Shown here: piece by piece, positions 36,798 to 47,065 of the stretch
How the letters are laid out: every line of letters starts with the position of its first letter
Numbering within the stretch: position 1 is the stretch's first letter
Assembly: GCF_002101885.1 (NCBI RefSeq)
Contig: NZ_LQPS01000032.1
Coordinates: 62,001 to 126,000, forward strand
From: Mycolicibacter senuensis
GTDB taxonomy: Bacteria; Actinomycetota; Actinomycetes; Mycobacteriales; Mycobacteriaceae
DNA length: 64,000 nt
Reading direction: 5' to 3'
The notes under the pieces: model-generated
What the model was told of the DNA's origin: nothing
Databases searched by the model: none
What the model saw: the letters and a program-made list of their open reading frames with translations, nothing else
Program-made: the position numbers and the translations under genes

Positions 36798-38183
36798 ATG
36801 AGCGCCCAGCCTGAAGTCACTGCGCCGCAGAGCCGACGTCACCAGGTCGTCATCATCGGCTCCGGATTCGGCGGTTTGACCGCGGCCAAGAAACTCAAGC
36901 GAGCCGATGTCGACGTCAAGTTGATCGCTCGCACCACCCACCACCTGTTCCAGCCGCTGCTCTACCAGGTGGCGACCGGAATCCTCTCCGAAGGGGAGAT
37001 CGCGCCGTCGACCCGCGTGGTGCTGCGCAAGCAGCGCAACGCCCAGGTGTTGCTCGGCGACGTCACCCGCATCGACCTCGCCGGAAAGTTCGTCACTTCC
37101 GAGGTGCTCGGCCACACCTACGACACCCCGTTCGACAGCCTGATCATCGCGGCCGGCGCCGGCCAGTCCTACTTCGGCAACGACGAGTTCGCCGAGTTCG
37201 CCCCCGGCATGAAGACCATCGACGACGCCCTGGAGCTGCGGGGCCGCATCCTGAGTGCCTTCGAGCAGGCCGAGCGGTCCCGCGACCAGGCCCGGCGGGA
37301 GAAGCTGCTCACCTTCACGGTGGTCGGCGCGGGTCCGACCGGGGTCGAAATGGCGGGGCAGATCGCCGAATTGGCCAATTACACGCTCAAGGGCGCGTTC
37401 CGCAACATCGACTCGACCAAGGCACGGGTGATCCTGCTCGACGCCGCTCCGGCGGTGCTGCCGCCGATGGGCGAGAAACTGGGCCTCAAGGCCGCCGAGC
37501 GGCTGCAGAAGATGGGCGTGGAGATCCAGCTCGGCGCCATGGTCACCGATGTCGACCGCAACGGCCTGACCGTCAAGGACTCCGACGGCACCATCCGGCG
37601 CATCGAATCGCAGTGCAAGGTGTGGTCGGCGGGCGTCTCGGCCAGCCCGCTGGGCCGCGATCTCGCCGAGCAGTCCGCGGTCGAACTCGACCGCGCCGGC
37701 CGGGTGAAGGTGCTGCCGGACCTGTCGGTGCCGGGGCACCCCAACGTCTTCGTCGTCGGGGACATGGCGGCTGTCGACGGTGTGCCCGGCATGGCGCAGG
37801 GCGCGATCCAGGGGGCCAAGCACGCCGCCAGCACCATCAAGGCCGAACTCGGCGGCGCCGATCCGGCTGACCGGGAGCCGTTCCAGTACCTGGACAAGGG
37901 CTCGATGGCCACCGTGTCGAGGTTCTCCGCGGTCACCAAGATCGGCCCGCTGGAGTTCAGTGGCTTTCTGGCCTGGCTGGCCTGGCTGGGACTGCACCTG
38001 ATCTATCTGGTCGGGTTCAAGAACAAGGTCAGCACGCTGCTGTCCTGGAACGTGACGTTCCTGAGCACCCGGCGCGGTCAGCTCACCATCACCGAGCAGC
38101 AGGCCTTCGCCCGGACCCGCCTGGAGCAACTCGAGATGCTGGCGGCCGAGGCGCAGCGCGGCGCCGAACGCGCGGTCAGTTAG
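36798..38183 (+). CDS. ndh: Type II NADH dehydrogenase
   Basis: A 461-residue single-subunit, non-proton-pumping NADH:menaquinone oxidoreductase on the cytoplasmic face of the membrane. FAD site: VVIIGSGFGGLTAAKKLKR. NADH site: FTVVGAGPTGVEMAGQIAEL. Second FAD motif: NVFVVGDMAAVDGVPGMAQ, followed by QGAIQGAKHAA. The C-terminal region has a hydrophobic membrane-binding segment (FSGFLAWLAWLGLHLIYLVGF). The size agrees with M. tuberculosis Ndh (463 residues). The ATG at 36798 is chosen from the position and the family N-terminus. Main entry of electrons from NADH in mycobacteria. Confidence 0.95.
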   Translation: MSAQPEVTAPQSRRHQVVIIGSGFGGLTAAKKLKRADVDVKLIARTTHHLFQPLLYQVATGILSEGEIAPSTRVVLRKQRNAQVLLGDVTRIDLAGKFVTSEVLGHTYDTPFDSLIIAAGAGQSYFGNDEFAEFAPGMKTIDDALELRGRILSAFEQAERSRDQARREKLLTFTVVGAGPTGVEMAGQIAELANYTLKGAFRNIDSTKARVILLDAAPAVLPPMGEKLGLKAAERLQKMGVEIQLGAMVTDVDRNGLTVKDSDGTIRRIESQCKVWSAGVSASPLGRDLAEQSAVELDRAGRVKVLPDLSVPGHPNVFVVGDMAAVDGVPGMAQGAIQGAKHAASTIKAELGGADPADREPFQYLDKGSMATVSRFSAVTKIGPLEFSGFLAWLAWLGLHLIYLVGFKNKVSTLLSWNVTFLSTRRGQLTITEQQAFARTRLEQLEMLAAEAQRGAERAVS

Positions 38184-38204
38184 CAGCGGGTCGCCGCCGT
38201 CGAC

Positions 38205-38618
38205 TCAGCTGGGCAGGTTCTGCAGCCTGACCTGCCCGCGCGCGAGCACCTTGTCATCGGAATCGGTGATCGTCACCAGCCACAGCTGTTGGCGGCGGCC
38301 GCGATGGATCGGGGTGGCCGCGGCGAACACCGTTCCCGACGACACCCCCCGCAGGAAGTCGGTGTTGTTGTTGACCCCCACCACGGTGCCGCCGGTCTCG
38401 CCGCCGCCCGCGTTCAGCCAGGCGTGACCGGACACGCTTGCCACACTCTCGACGACTGAGCAGTAGACCCCGCCGTGCACGAGGCCGGCGGGCTGGCTCA
38501 GCTTGGGCTGCAACTCCAGCGTGGCGCGGGCGCCGTCGGGGCCGATGTCGGTGAAGACCAGGCCGATCTCACGGTCGAAGGGCGCGACGGGGATGGTCGG
38601 GGAACCGCTGGCAGCCAT
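38205..38618 (-). CDS. PaaI-type hotdog thioesterase
   Basis: A 137-residue hotdog-fold protein. LVHGGVYCSVVESVASVSG is the signature helix (H-G-G-x3-S/D-x2-E), and VGVNNNTDFLRGVSSGTVFAAATP is the following strand pair. It should hydrolyse acyl-CoA thioesters of unknown type. The ATG at 38618 gives the typical start; an earlier one at 38696 would add an Arg/Pro-rich extension. It is divergent from blaI. In M. tuberculosis the urease operon begins on the other side of this gene (remembered Rv1847-Rv1848); here ndh follows directly. Confidence 0.87.
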   Translation of the reverse strand: MAASGSPTIPVAPFDREIGLVFTDIGPDGARATLELQPKLSQPAGLVHGGVYCSVVESVASVSGHAWLNAGGGETGGTVVGVNNNTDFLRGVSSGTVFAAATPIHRGRRQQLWLVTITDSDDKVLARGQVRLQNLPS

Positions 38619-38706
38619 GTCATCGTTGTACACGACCGGGTGCCGTGCGCCGAACGCAGTCGGTGCGGCGTGGGGCCCGCCCGCGCACCGCAGCACGCGC
38701 CGCCGG

Positions 38707-38723
38707 TACGACAGCCGGTAGTA
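38707..38723. promoter_or_regulatory. Possible BlaI operator
   Basis: TACGAC-AGCCG-GTAGTA is an imperfect dyad resembling the BlaI site of M. tuberculosis as I remember it (TACTAC-n4-GTAGTA), but with a five-base spacer and one mismatch. It lies 45 bases before the blaI ATG, next to TTGACG (38725-38730), which could be a -35 element. Autoregulation would be expected for this family. Confidence 0.4.
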
Positions 38724-38767
38724 ATTGACGGTAGGCTTGCTCCATTCCGCAGGGAGTTGATTACGAC

Positions 38768-39184
38768 ATGGCTAAGCAGACCCACCTAGGCGACTTGGAA
38801 CGAGCGGTGATGGACCATCTGTGGTCCGCACCGGAGGCCCAGACGGTGCGTCAGGTCCACGAAGCGCTGTCCGCACACCGAGACCTGGCCTACACCACGG
38901 TGATGACGGTGCTGCAGCGGCTGGCCAAGAAGAGCCTGGTGTCGCAGATCCGTGATGACCGCGCGCACCGCTACACCCCGGTCCGCGGCCGGGACGAGCT
39001 GGTCGCCGGGCTGATGGTCGAAGCCCTCGACCAGGCCGCCGACTCCGGGGACCGCCGAGCCGCCCTGGTGCATTTCGTGGAGCGGGTCGGCGTGGACGAA
39101 GCCGAGGCCCTGCGCCGCGCGCTCGACGAGTTGGAAGCCAAACATCACGTCGGCCTGCCCGCTGGCGGCCGGCACACGTCCTGA
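38768..39184 (+). CDS. blaI: BlaI-family penicillinase repressor
   Basis: A 138-residue winged-helix repressor, the same length as I recall for M. tuberculosis BlaI (Rv1846c). The DNA-binding domain spans about 5-75: LGDLERAVMDHLWSAPEAQ, VHEALSAHRDLAYTTVMTVLQRL and KKSLVSQIRDDRAHRYTP. The C-terminal dimerisation part follows. It represses beta-lactamase and, in M. tuberculosis, also other genes, until cleaved or released upon beta-lactam stress. AGGGAG precedes the ATG. The M56 protease-like gene follows after 14 bases in the same operon. Confidence 0.94.
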   Translation: MAKQTHLGDLERAVMDHLWSAPEAQTVRQVHEALSAHRDLAYTTVMTVLQRLAKKSLVSQIRDDRAHRYTPVRGRDELVAGLMVEALDQAADSGDRRAALVHFVERVGVDEAEALRRALDELEAKHHVGLPAGGRHTS

Positions 39185-39198
39185 GGGAGACTGGCAGC

Positions 39199-40137
39199 GT
39201 GTCCGCGCTGGCCTTCACCCTGTTGGCGCTGCTGCTCGTGGGGCCGGTTCCCGTCCTGCTCGCGCGCGCCGACTGGCCGTTACGCGCCCCGCGGGCCGCG
39301 GTGGTGCTCTGGCAGGCCATCGCGATCGCCGCGGTGCTGTCGGCGTTCAGCGCGGGGGTCGCCACGTCGAGTCGGCTGCTGATGCCGGGCCCCGACGGTC
39401 GGCCCACCTCGACGATCCTGGGCTCCATCGACCGGTTGGGCTGGCCGCTGTGGACCTTCTACACCGCGGTGTCGGCATTGACGCTGCTCGTCGGCCTGCG
39501 CCTGACGGTGACCGTGCTGCGGGTCGCGATCGGCACCCGGCAGCGCCGGGCCCGCCACCGCATGCTGGTCGACCTGGTGGGCGTCTCTGACAGCCCGCCG
39601 GCGGTGCGCACCAGCGGCCTTCGGATTCTGCAGGTGATGCAGCCCCTGGCCTACTGCCTGCCCGGGGTGCGCAGTCGGGTGGTGCTCAGTTCGGGCGCCC
39701 TGCAGGCGCTCAGCGACACCGAACTGGCCGCCCTGCTCTGCCATGAGCGCGCCCACCTGCGCGCGCGGCATGATCTGGTGCTGGAGGCGTTCACCGCGGT
39801 GCACTCCGCGTTTCCACGGTTCGTGCGCAGCGCCAGCGCCCTGGACGCGGTGCGGTTGCTGGTCGAACTGCTGGCCGACGACGCCGCCGTTCGGGTCGCC
39901 GGTGCCCCTCCCCTGGCCCGCGCCCTGGTGACCTGCGCTTCAGCGCCCATCCCCGCCGGCGCGCTGGCTGCCGGCGGTCCCAACACGGTGTTGCGGGTAC
40001 AGCGGCTGTCCGGACGAGGCAACAGTCGCACGCTGGCTGCCGCCGCCTACTCCGCCGCGGCCGGGGTGCTGACGGTGCCGACGATCGCGCTGGCGGTACC
40101 GTGGCTGACCGAACTGCATCGACTGATCGCGGGATGA
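39199..40137 (+). CDS. blaR: BlaR1-like M56 membrane metallopeptidase
   Basis: A 312-residue M56 protein with about four transmembrane helices (residues 1-22, 35-55, 85-110 and one near the C-terminus, about 275-300). The zinc protease motif is LCHERAHLRARHDLV (H-E-x2-H), with EL in LVELLADDAAV as the third ligand region. Unlike staphylococcal BlaR1, there is no C-terminal penicillin-sensor domain, so the activating signal must be perceived differently. It would cut BlaI directly or indirectly. The GTG at 39199 follows GAGGGAGA. The remembered homologue Rv1845c has 316 residues. Confidence 0.88.
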   Translation: MSALAFTLLALLLVGPVPVLLARADWPLRAPRAAVVLWQAIAIAAVLSAFSAGVATSSRLLMPGPDGRPTSTILGSIDRLGWPLWTFYTAVSALTLLVGLRLTVTVLRVAIGTRQRRARHRMLVDLVGVSDSPPAVRTSGLRILQVMQPLAYCLPGVRSRVVLSSGALQALSDTELAALLCHERAHLRARHDLVLEAFTAVHSAFPRFVRSASALDAVRLLVELLADDAAVRVAGAPPLARALVTCASAPIPAGALAAGGPNTVLRVQRLSGRGNSRTLAAAAYSAAAGVLTVPTIALAVPWLTELHRLIAG

Positions 40138-40191
40138 CCCGCGCCGCCCGGCGTGCCGCGCGGCGATCACCTACCACCGAAAGGCGAATGT

Positions 40192-41640
40192 ATGAGCGCG
40201 TCGGAACTTGTCGGCACCGCCCAGATCGGGGTGACCGGCCTGGCCGTCATGGGATCCAACATCGCGCGCAACTTCGCCCGCCACGGCTACACGGTGGCGC
40301 TGCACAACCGATCGATCGCCAAGACCGACGCCCTGCTGAGCGCACACGGCTCGGAGGGGAAGTTCGTTCGCAGCGAATCGATTCCGGAATTCCTTGCCGC
40401 GCTTGAGAAACCACGCCGGGTGCTGATCATGGTGCAGGCCGGTGCGGCCACCGACGCTGTGATCAATGACCTCGCCGACGCCATGGAGCCCGGCGACATC
40501 ATCATCGACGGCGGCAACGCGCTCTACACCGACACCATCCGCCGCGAGAAGGCGATGGCCGCCCGCGGACTGCACTTCGTCGGGGCCGGTATCTCCGGCG
40601 GGGAGGAGGGTGCGCTGAACGGGCCGTCGATCATGCCGGGCGGCCCGAAGGAGTCCTACACGTCGCTCGGACCGCTGCTGGAGGAGATCTCCGCGCACGT
40701 CGACGGGGTGCCGTGCTGCACCCACATCGGGCCGGACGGTGCCGGGCACTTCGTCAAGATGGTGCACAACGGCATCGAGTACTCCGACATGCAGTTGATC
40801 GGCGAGGCATACCAGTTGCTACGCGACGGCCTGGGGCTGGCCGCGCCGCAGATCGCCGACGTGTTCACCGAGTGGAACGCCGGTGAGCTGGACAGCTACC
40901 TGGTCGAGATCACCGCCGAGGTGCTGCGTCAGGTCGACGCCAAGACCGGCAAGCCGCTGGTCGACGTCATCGTCGACGAAGCCGAGCAGAAGGGCACCGG
41001 CCGCTGGACGGTCAAGTCCGCCCTGGACTTGGGGGTTCCGGTCACCGGAATCGCCGAGGCGGTGTTCGCCCGGGCGCTGTCGGGTTCGGTCCCGCAGCGT
41101 CGCGCCGCGGCGGGCCTGGCCGCCGGGGACCTCGGCGAGCGTCCTTCGGATGCGGCCCGGTTCACCGAGGATGTCCGCCGGGCGCTGTACGCCTCGAAGA
41201 TCGTCGCTTATGCGCAGGGGTTCAACCAGATTCAGGCCGGCAGCGCCGAGCACGGCTGGGACGTCACCCCCGGCGACCTGGCGACGATCTGGCGTGGCGG
41301 CTGCATCATCCGCGCCAAGTTCCTCAACCGGATCAAAGAGGCCTTCGACACCGACCCGGATCTGGTGAGCCTGCTGGCCGCTCCGTACTTTCGCAGTGCC
41401 GTGGAGGCCGCCATCGACAGCTGGCGCCGGGTGGTGACAACGGCTGTCGCCCTGGGGATTCCGTCCCCCGGTTTCTCCTCCGCGCTGGCCTACTACGACG
41501 GGCTGCGCACCGAACGACTGCCGGCCGCGCTGACCCAGGCGCAGCGCGACTACTTCGGTGCCCACAGCTACGGCCGGGTGGACGCCGAGGGCAAGTACCA
41601 CACGCTGTGGAGCGGCGACCGCAGCGAAGTTCCGGTTTAA
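40192..41640 (+). CDS. gnd1: 6-phosphogluconate dehydrogenase, decarboxylating
   Basis: A 482-residue dehydrogenase that makes ribulose 5-phosphate, CO2 and NADPH in the oxidative pentose phosphate pathway. Coenzyme site: VTGLAVMGSNIARNFARHG. Substrate site: IDGGNALYTDTIRRE, and GAGISGGEEGALNGPSIMPGG. The catalytic Lys is in GHFVKMVHNGIEYSDMQL, the family signature. The long C-terminal helical part and tail (RTERLPAALTQAQRDYFGAH) are complete. The length is that of the E. coli-like Gnd1 (remembered Rv1844c, 485 residues). The ATG at 40192 is preceded by GAAAGGCGA. Confidence 0.96.
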   Translation: MSASELVGTAQIGVTGLAVMGSNIARNFARHGYTVALHNRSIAKTDALLSAHGSEGKFVRSESIPEFLAALEKPRRVLIMVQAGAATDAVINDLADAMEPGDIIIDGGNALYTDTIRREKAMAARGLHFVGAGISGGEEGALNGPSIMPGGPKESYTSLGPLLEEISAHVDGVPCCTHIGPDGAGHFVKMVHNGIEYSDMQLIGEAYQLLRDGLGLAAPQIADVFTEWNAGELDSYLVEITAEVLRQVDAKTGKPLVDVIVDEAEQKGTGRWTVKSALDLGVPVTGIAEAVFARALSGSVPQRRAAAGLAAGDLGERPSDAARFTEDVRRALYASKIVAYAQGFNQIQAGSAEHGWDVTPGDLATIWRGGCIIRAKFLNRIKEAFDTDPDLVSLLAAPYFRSAVEAAIDSWRRVVTTAVALGIPSPGFSSALAYYDGLRTERLPAALTQAQRDYFGAHSYGRVDAEGKYHTLWSGDRSEVPV

Positions 41641-41647
41641 CCCGGGT

Positions 41648-42532
41648 TCAAACCAGCAGCCGCAGCACGGCATCGGTGTAGGCCTGCGGGTCTTCGAGCT
41701 GCGGGTAATGGCCCAACCCGGGTAGTTCGATGACGTCGCCGGCCGGGCGCAGCTCCCGCAGCCCGTCGAGCACGTTGGTGGTCGCCACCGGGTCATCGAG
41801 TGCCCACACGAATCCCAGCGGCTTGGACCAGTCGCGCACCGCGCCGTGCCAGCGTTGCGCGTGGCGCACCCGTTCGTCGAGGTAGGCCGAGAGCAGGTGC
41901 GCGATCCGATTGCCTCCGTTGTGGGTCAGCAGGGCCCACTGCGCGGCGGCCTCCTCGGGGGCCAGCGGATGGCCGGCGCTGAACAGCCGGCCAAAGCCGC
42001 GGACGAAACTGCGCCGGTTCGTCAGCCGGGCGGCCAGTCCGCCGAACGGGCCGCGCAGCACCTTCTGGATGGGCCGCAGGCTGGCCCGCTCCAGGATCAC
42101 GCTGCCGTTGGACAGCACCGCACGGCGCAGGTCGAAACTCAGCGTGCCGGCCACGTCGCGGGCCAGCAGTTCGGTGGCCACCGAGGTGCCCATGTCGTGG
42201 GCGGCCAGCACCACCGGACCGGTGCCGGTCGCAGCCACCACCTGTTGCACCAGATCGGCCTGCTCGAACAGGCTGTAGCGGTGCGGGTTCGGCTTGTCCG
42301 ACAGTCCGAACCCCAGAAAATCCATCGTCAGCCAGGACCGGCCGGCCAGTCGGTCGACGACGGATGCGAAATCGTAGGAGCAGGACGGAAAGCCGTGCAG
42401 CAACAGCACGGTGGGCCCGTCGCCGGTCCCGGACCGTACGAATACCCGGCCGGCGGTGGTCGACAGCCAGCGGCCGCCGTCCTGCCAGCGCCGCACGCTG
42501 TCGGGCCATGTCGTGTTCGCCATCGCGGTCAT
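41648..42532 (-). CDS. Alpha/beta hydrolase with Asp nucleophile
   Basis: A 294-residue hydrolase. The oxyanion loop is LLLHGFPSCSYDF. The nucleophile elbow reads LAAHDMGTSVATEL, so an Asp is the nucleophile, as in epoxide hydrolases and haloalkane dehalogenases. The Trp that normally follows the Asp (HDWG), and which helps bind halide in dehalogenases, is Met. The catalytic His is in ELPGLGHYPQLEDP. It is most like epoxide-hydrolase or dehalogenase-like mycobacterial proteins, but the substrate is unknown. An ATG at 42523 is an alternative start. Convergent with gnd1. Confidence 0.82.
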   Translation of the reverse strand: MTAMANTTWPDSVRRWQDGGRWLSTTAGRVFVRSGTGDGPTVLLLHGFPSCSYDFASVVDRLAGRSWLTMDFLGFGLSDKPNPHRYSLFEQADLVQQVVAATGTGPVVLAAHDMGTSVATELLARDVAGTLSFDLRRAVLSNGSVILERASLRPIQKVLRGPFGGLAARLTNRRSFVRGFGRLFSAGHPLAPEEAAAQWALLTHNGGNRIAHLLSAYLDERVRHAQRWHGAVRDWSKPLGFVWALDDPVATTNVLDGLRELRPAGDVIELPGLGHYPQLEDPQAYTDAVLRLLV

Positions 42533-42547
42533 TGTGCGCGCCGCGCC

Positions 42548-43678
42548 TCAGATCAGCGCAAGCAGGTCGGCGAGCGCCGAGCCGGTGTCGTCCGCGGCCC
42601 CGCCGCCGAGGTTGGTCAACGCGTCGGTGATGTCGTCGAAGACGGCTTGCGGAAACCCCAGGAAAACCGAGCTGACGTCGTGCAGACCGGTCTGGAACGC
42701 CGCGCCGATCGCCGTCGGGTCGCCGTCGAGCAGCGCCTGGTAGAGATTCCAGGCCGCGACCTGCGGGGTGGTGATCAGGTCGCGTACGTCCATGATCAGC
42801 TTGGTCAGCAGTCCCGGGTCCTCCGGGACGGCGATCCCGTTCCAGCTGACCAGTGTCCAGCCGTCGGTGGGGTTGCCCTCGATCTGCACGATGCCGGTGT
42901 TGGGCAACAGCGGGGAGCCGTCGTCGTTGGCGAACATCGTCTGCAACGTCAACGGCAGCAGCAGTGAGATGTCGGGGTTCTTGACATTGAGCGCCACCCA
43001 GGCGGCGATGTCGGCCTCGTTGTTGAACGCCACGGCGGTGATGTCGCCGGTGTCGCTTTCCACCGGGTTGGCCATCGCGGCGCTGTACATCGCGTCCACG
43101 GCCTCGGTGAAGTTCTGGTTCATCACCACCCCGTTGGGGTCCTCGACCGAACCCGGGATCGGCATCAGCACCAATCCGAACAACGTCCACAGCATCGGCG
43201 TGAACTGGTACAGGAAGCCCGACAGGCTCGCGATCGGTTGGCCGGCGTAGCTGCCGCTGTCGATCTCGTTGAGTCCGGGCAGGATCTGCGTCGTCATGTT
43301 CTCCAGCGCGGCGAACGGCGCGGCGGTGTCGATGTCGCGGATGGCCTGCCCGGAGAAGATGCCCGCCACCTGGTCACCGAGTTCCTGGTGCAGTTTGTCG
43401 GCCACGTCCTGGGCCTGCTGCATCCCGAGATCGCTGAGCGGCGGGCCCGGATGATCCGGAGACGGGGTGATGACGTCGTTGAACGGCGGCATCCGCTGCC
43501 CGTGCCGCACGATGTCGATGACGACATCTTGTAGTGCGCCGTCTTGGGCTGCCCCGCTGGTGAGAGTGACCGCGGGGGCGGCGGGATCGGTGTGCACCGG
43601 CGGTGTGACGGCGATGACGCCGGCGCCGAGGAGGGCGGCGAGACCGGCGGCTACCGGCCCGATCGGGATTGCGTGCAT
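42548..43678 (-). CDS. Secreted histidine-phosphatase-like protein, copy 2
   Basis: A 376-residue protein with an N-terminal signal-like helix (VAAGLAALLGAGVIAVTPPV). The phosphatase core starts with VVIDIVRHGQRMPPF, the R-H-G motif with the phospho-accepting His. The next blocks GPPLSDLGMQQAQDVADKL and GIFSGQAIRDIDTAAPF are typical of the family, as is ILPGLNEIDSGSYAGQPI. The place of the second catalytic His reads ITAVAFNNEADIAAWV, without His. The C-terminus repeats the pattern seen in the next gene (GLHDVSSVFLGFPQAVFDDITDALTNLGG in two parts). It follows its paralogue after 12 bases. Confidence 0.82.
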   Translation of the reverse strand: MHAIPIGPVAAGLAALLGAGVIAVTPPVHTDPAAPAVTLTSGAAQDGALQDVVIDIVRHGQRMPPFNDVITPSPDHPGPPLSDLGMQQAQDVADKLHQELGDQVAGIFSGQAIRDIDTAAPFAALENMTTQILPGLNEIDSGSYAGQPIASLSGFLYQFTPMLWTLFGLVLMPIPGSVEDPNGVVMNQNFTEAVDAMYSAAMANPVESDTGDITAVAFNNEADIAAWVALNVKNPDISLLLPLTLQTMFANDDGSPLLPNTGIVQIEGNPTDGWTLVSWNGIAVPEDPGLLTKLIMDVRDLITTPQVAAWNLYQALLDGDPTAIGAAFQTGLHDVSSVFLGFPQAVFDDITDALTNLGGGAADDTGSALADLLALI

Positions 43679-43690
43679 GACAACGACCTC

Positions 43691-44767
43691 CTAGCCGAGG
43701 TTTCCGAGAGCGTCGGCGATGTCGCTGAAGACCGCGCCGGGGAACTGGCTCAACGCCGAGGTGACCTGCTCGAAACCGGTCTGGACCGCGTTCATGATCA
43801 CTTCGGGATCCGAGCCGAGAATGGCCTGGTGCACAGCCCACAACGACTCTTGGACCGGCAGCATCACGTCCCGCACGTCGACGAAGAGCGCGGTGAACAG
43901 GTCCGGATCTTGCGGGATGGCGTGCCCGTCCCAGCTGATCAGGGTCCAGCCGTCGGTGGGGTTGCCCTCGACCTCGACGACCGCGGCGTTGGGCAGGAAG
44001 ATGCTCGTCTGGCCGTTCGGGACACTGTGTGACTCGTTGAGGAGGTTCAGGAAGAACGGCAGATCGGGGTTGTCGACGTTCTGCATCACCCAGGCGAAGA
44101 CGGACGCCGTGCTGCTGAACGCCACATCGGTGAGCTGGCCGTTGGCACTGACCACCCCGGAGCTCAGCGCATGGTCGTACATCGTCTGAACGGCGTCGCT
44201 GAATCGATCATCCAGCACCACCCCGTTGATGTCGTGCGAGCCCGGGCCCTGCACCAGTGCCAGCCCCAGCGGCGCTCCGAACGACCAGGCCCCCACGGTC
44301 AGAAAGGCCAACCGACCGCCAAGACTCTCAATCGGATCGAGCGCGTAGACGCCACTGTCGACCTCGTCGAGCCCGGGCAGTATATGCACATCGGCGGGGG
44401 CGCCGCCGGTGCCCTCCAGATCGGCGAACGGCGCAGCGGTCTCCTGCACCCGGAGACCCTGCCCGGTGAAGATGCCGGCGACCGGGCCGAGTTGGGTGAA
44501 CAACTGCTGCCCGACGTCGTTCGCCTGTTGGTGGCCGAGGTCGCTGAGCGGGGCGCCCGGATGATCCGGCGAGGGGGTGAGCAGCAGATCGTACGGCGGT
44601 GTCATCTGCGCGTGCCGCACGAAATCGATGACGACATCCTGCGCGGTGAGTTCGACGTCGGGTGTGGTTGCCCTCGACGACGCCGGCGGTGCAGCGACCG
44701 GGGCCACGGCGATGCCGCCGACCAGGGCGGCACCGGCGGTGAGGGACAAGATCGGACTGACCTGCAT
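43691..44767 (-). CDS. Secreted histidine-phosphatase-like protein, copy 1
   Basis: A 358-residue paralogue of the downstream gene. A signal peptide (ILSLTAGAALVGGIAVAPVAA) leads to VVIDFVRHAQMTPPY, where the usual R-H-G is R-H-A. GAPLSDLGHQQANDVGQQL, GIFTGQGLRVQETAAPF and ILPGLDEVDSGVYALDPIE follow. The second catalytic His is also missing (LTDVAFSSTASVFAWV). Both proteins share VEVEGNPTDGWTLISWDG and a C-terminal FPGAVFSDIADALGNLG. The ATG at 44767 follows AGAAGAGGTACGC; an upstream in-frame start at 44836 lacks a signal peptide. First gene of a two-gene operon. Confidence 0.82.
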   Translation of the reverse strand: MQVSPILSLTAGAALVGGIAVAPVAAPPASSRATTPDVELTAQDVVIDFVRHAQMTPPYDLLLTPSPDHPGAPLSDLGHQQANDVGQQLFTQLGPVAGIFTGQGLRVQETAAPFADLEGTGGAPADVHILPGLDEVDSGVYALDPIESLGGRLAFLTVGAWSFGAPLGLALVQGPGSHDINGVVLDDRFSDAVQTMYDHALSSGVVSANGQLTDVAFSSTASVFAWVMQNVDNPDLPFFLNLLNESHSVPNGQTSIFLPNAAVVEVEGNPTDGWTLISWDGHAIPQDPDLFTALFVDVRDVMLPVQESLWAVHQAILGSDPEVIMNAVQTGFEQVTSALSQFPGAVFSDIADALGNLG

Positions 44768-47043
<2,276 letters not shown>

Positions 47044-47065
47044 GACCCGCGAGCAGTAGACGGTC

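Noticed and set aside
41640..41650. Short palindrome AACCCGGGTT between gnd1 and the hydrolase gene as a terminator
   Set aside because: Only ten bases with no loop, too short for a convincing terminator.
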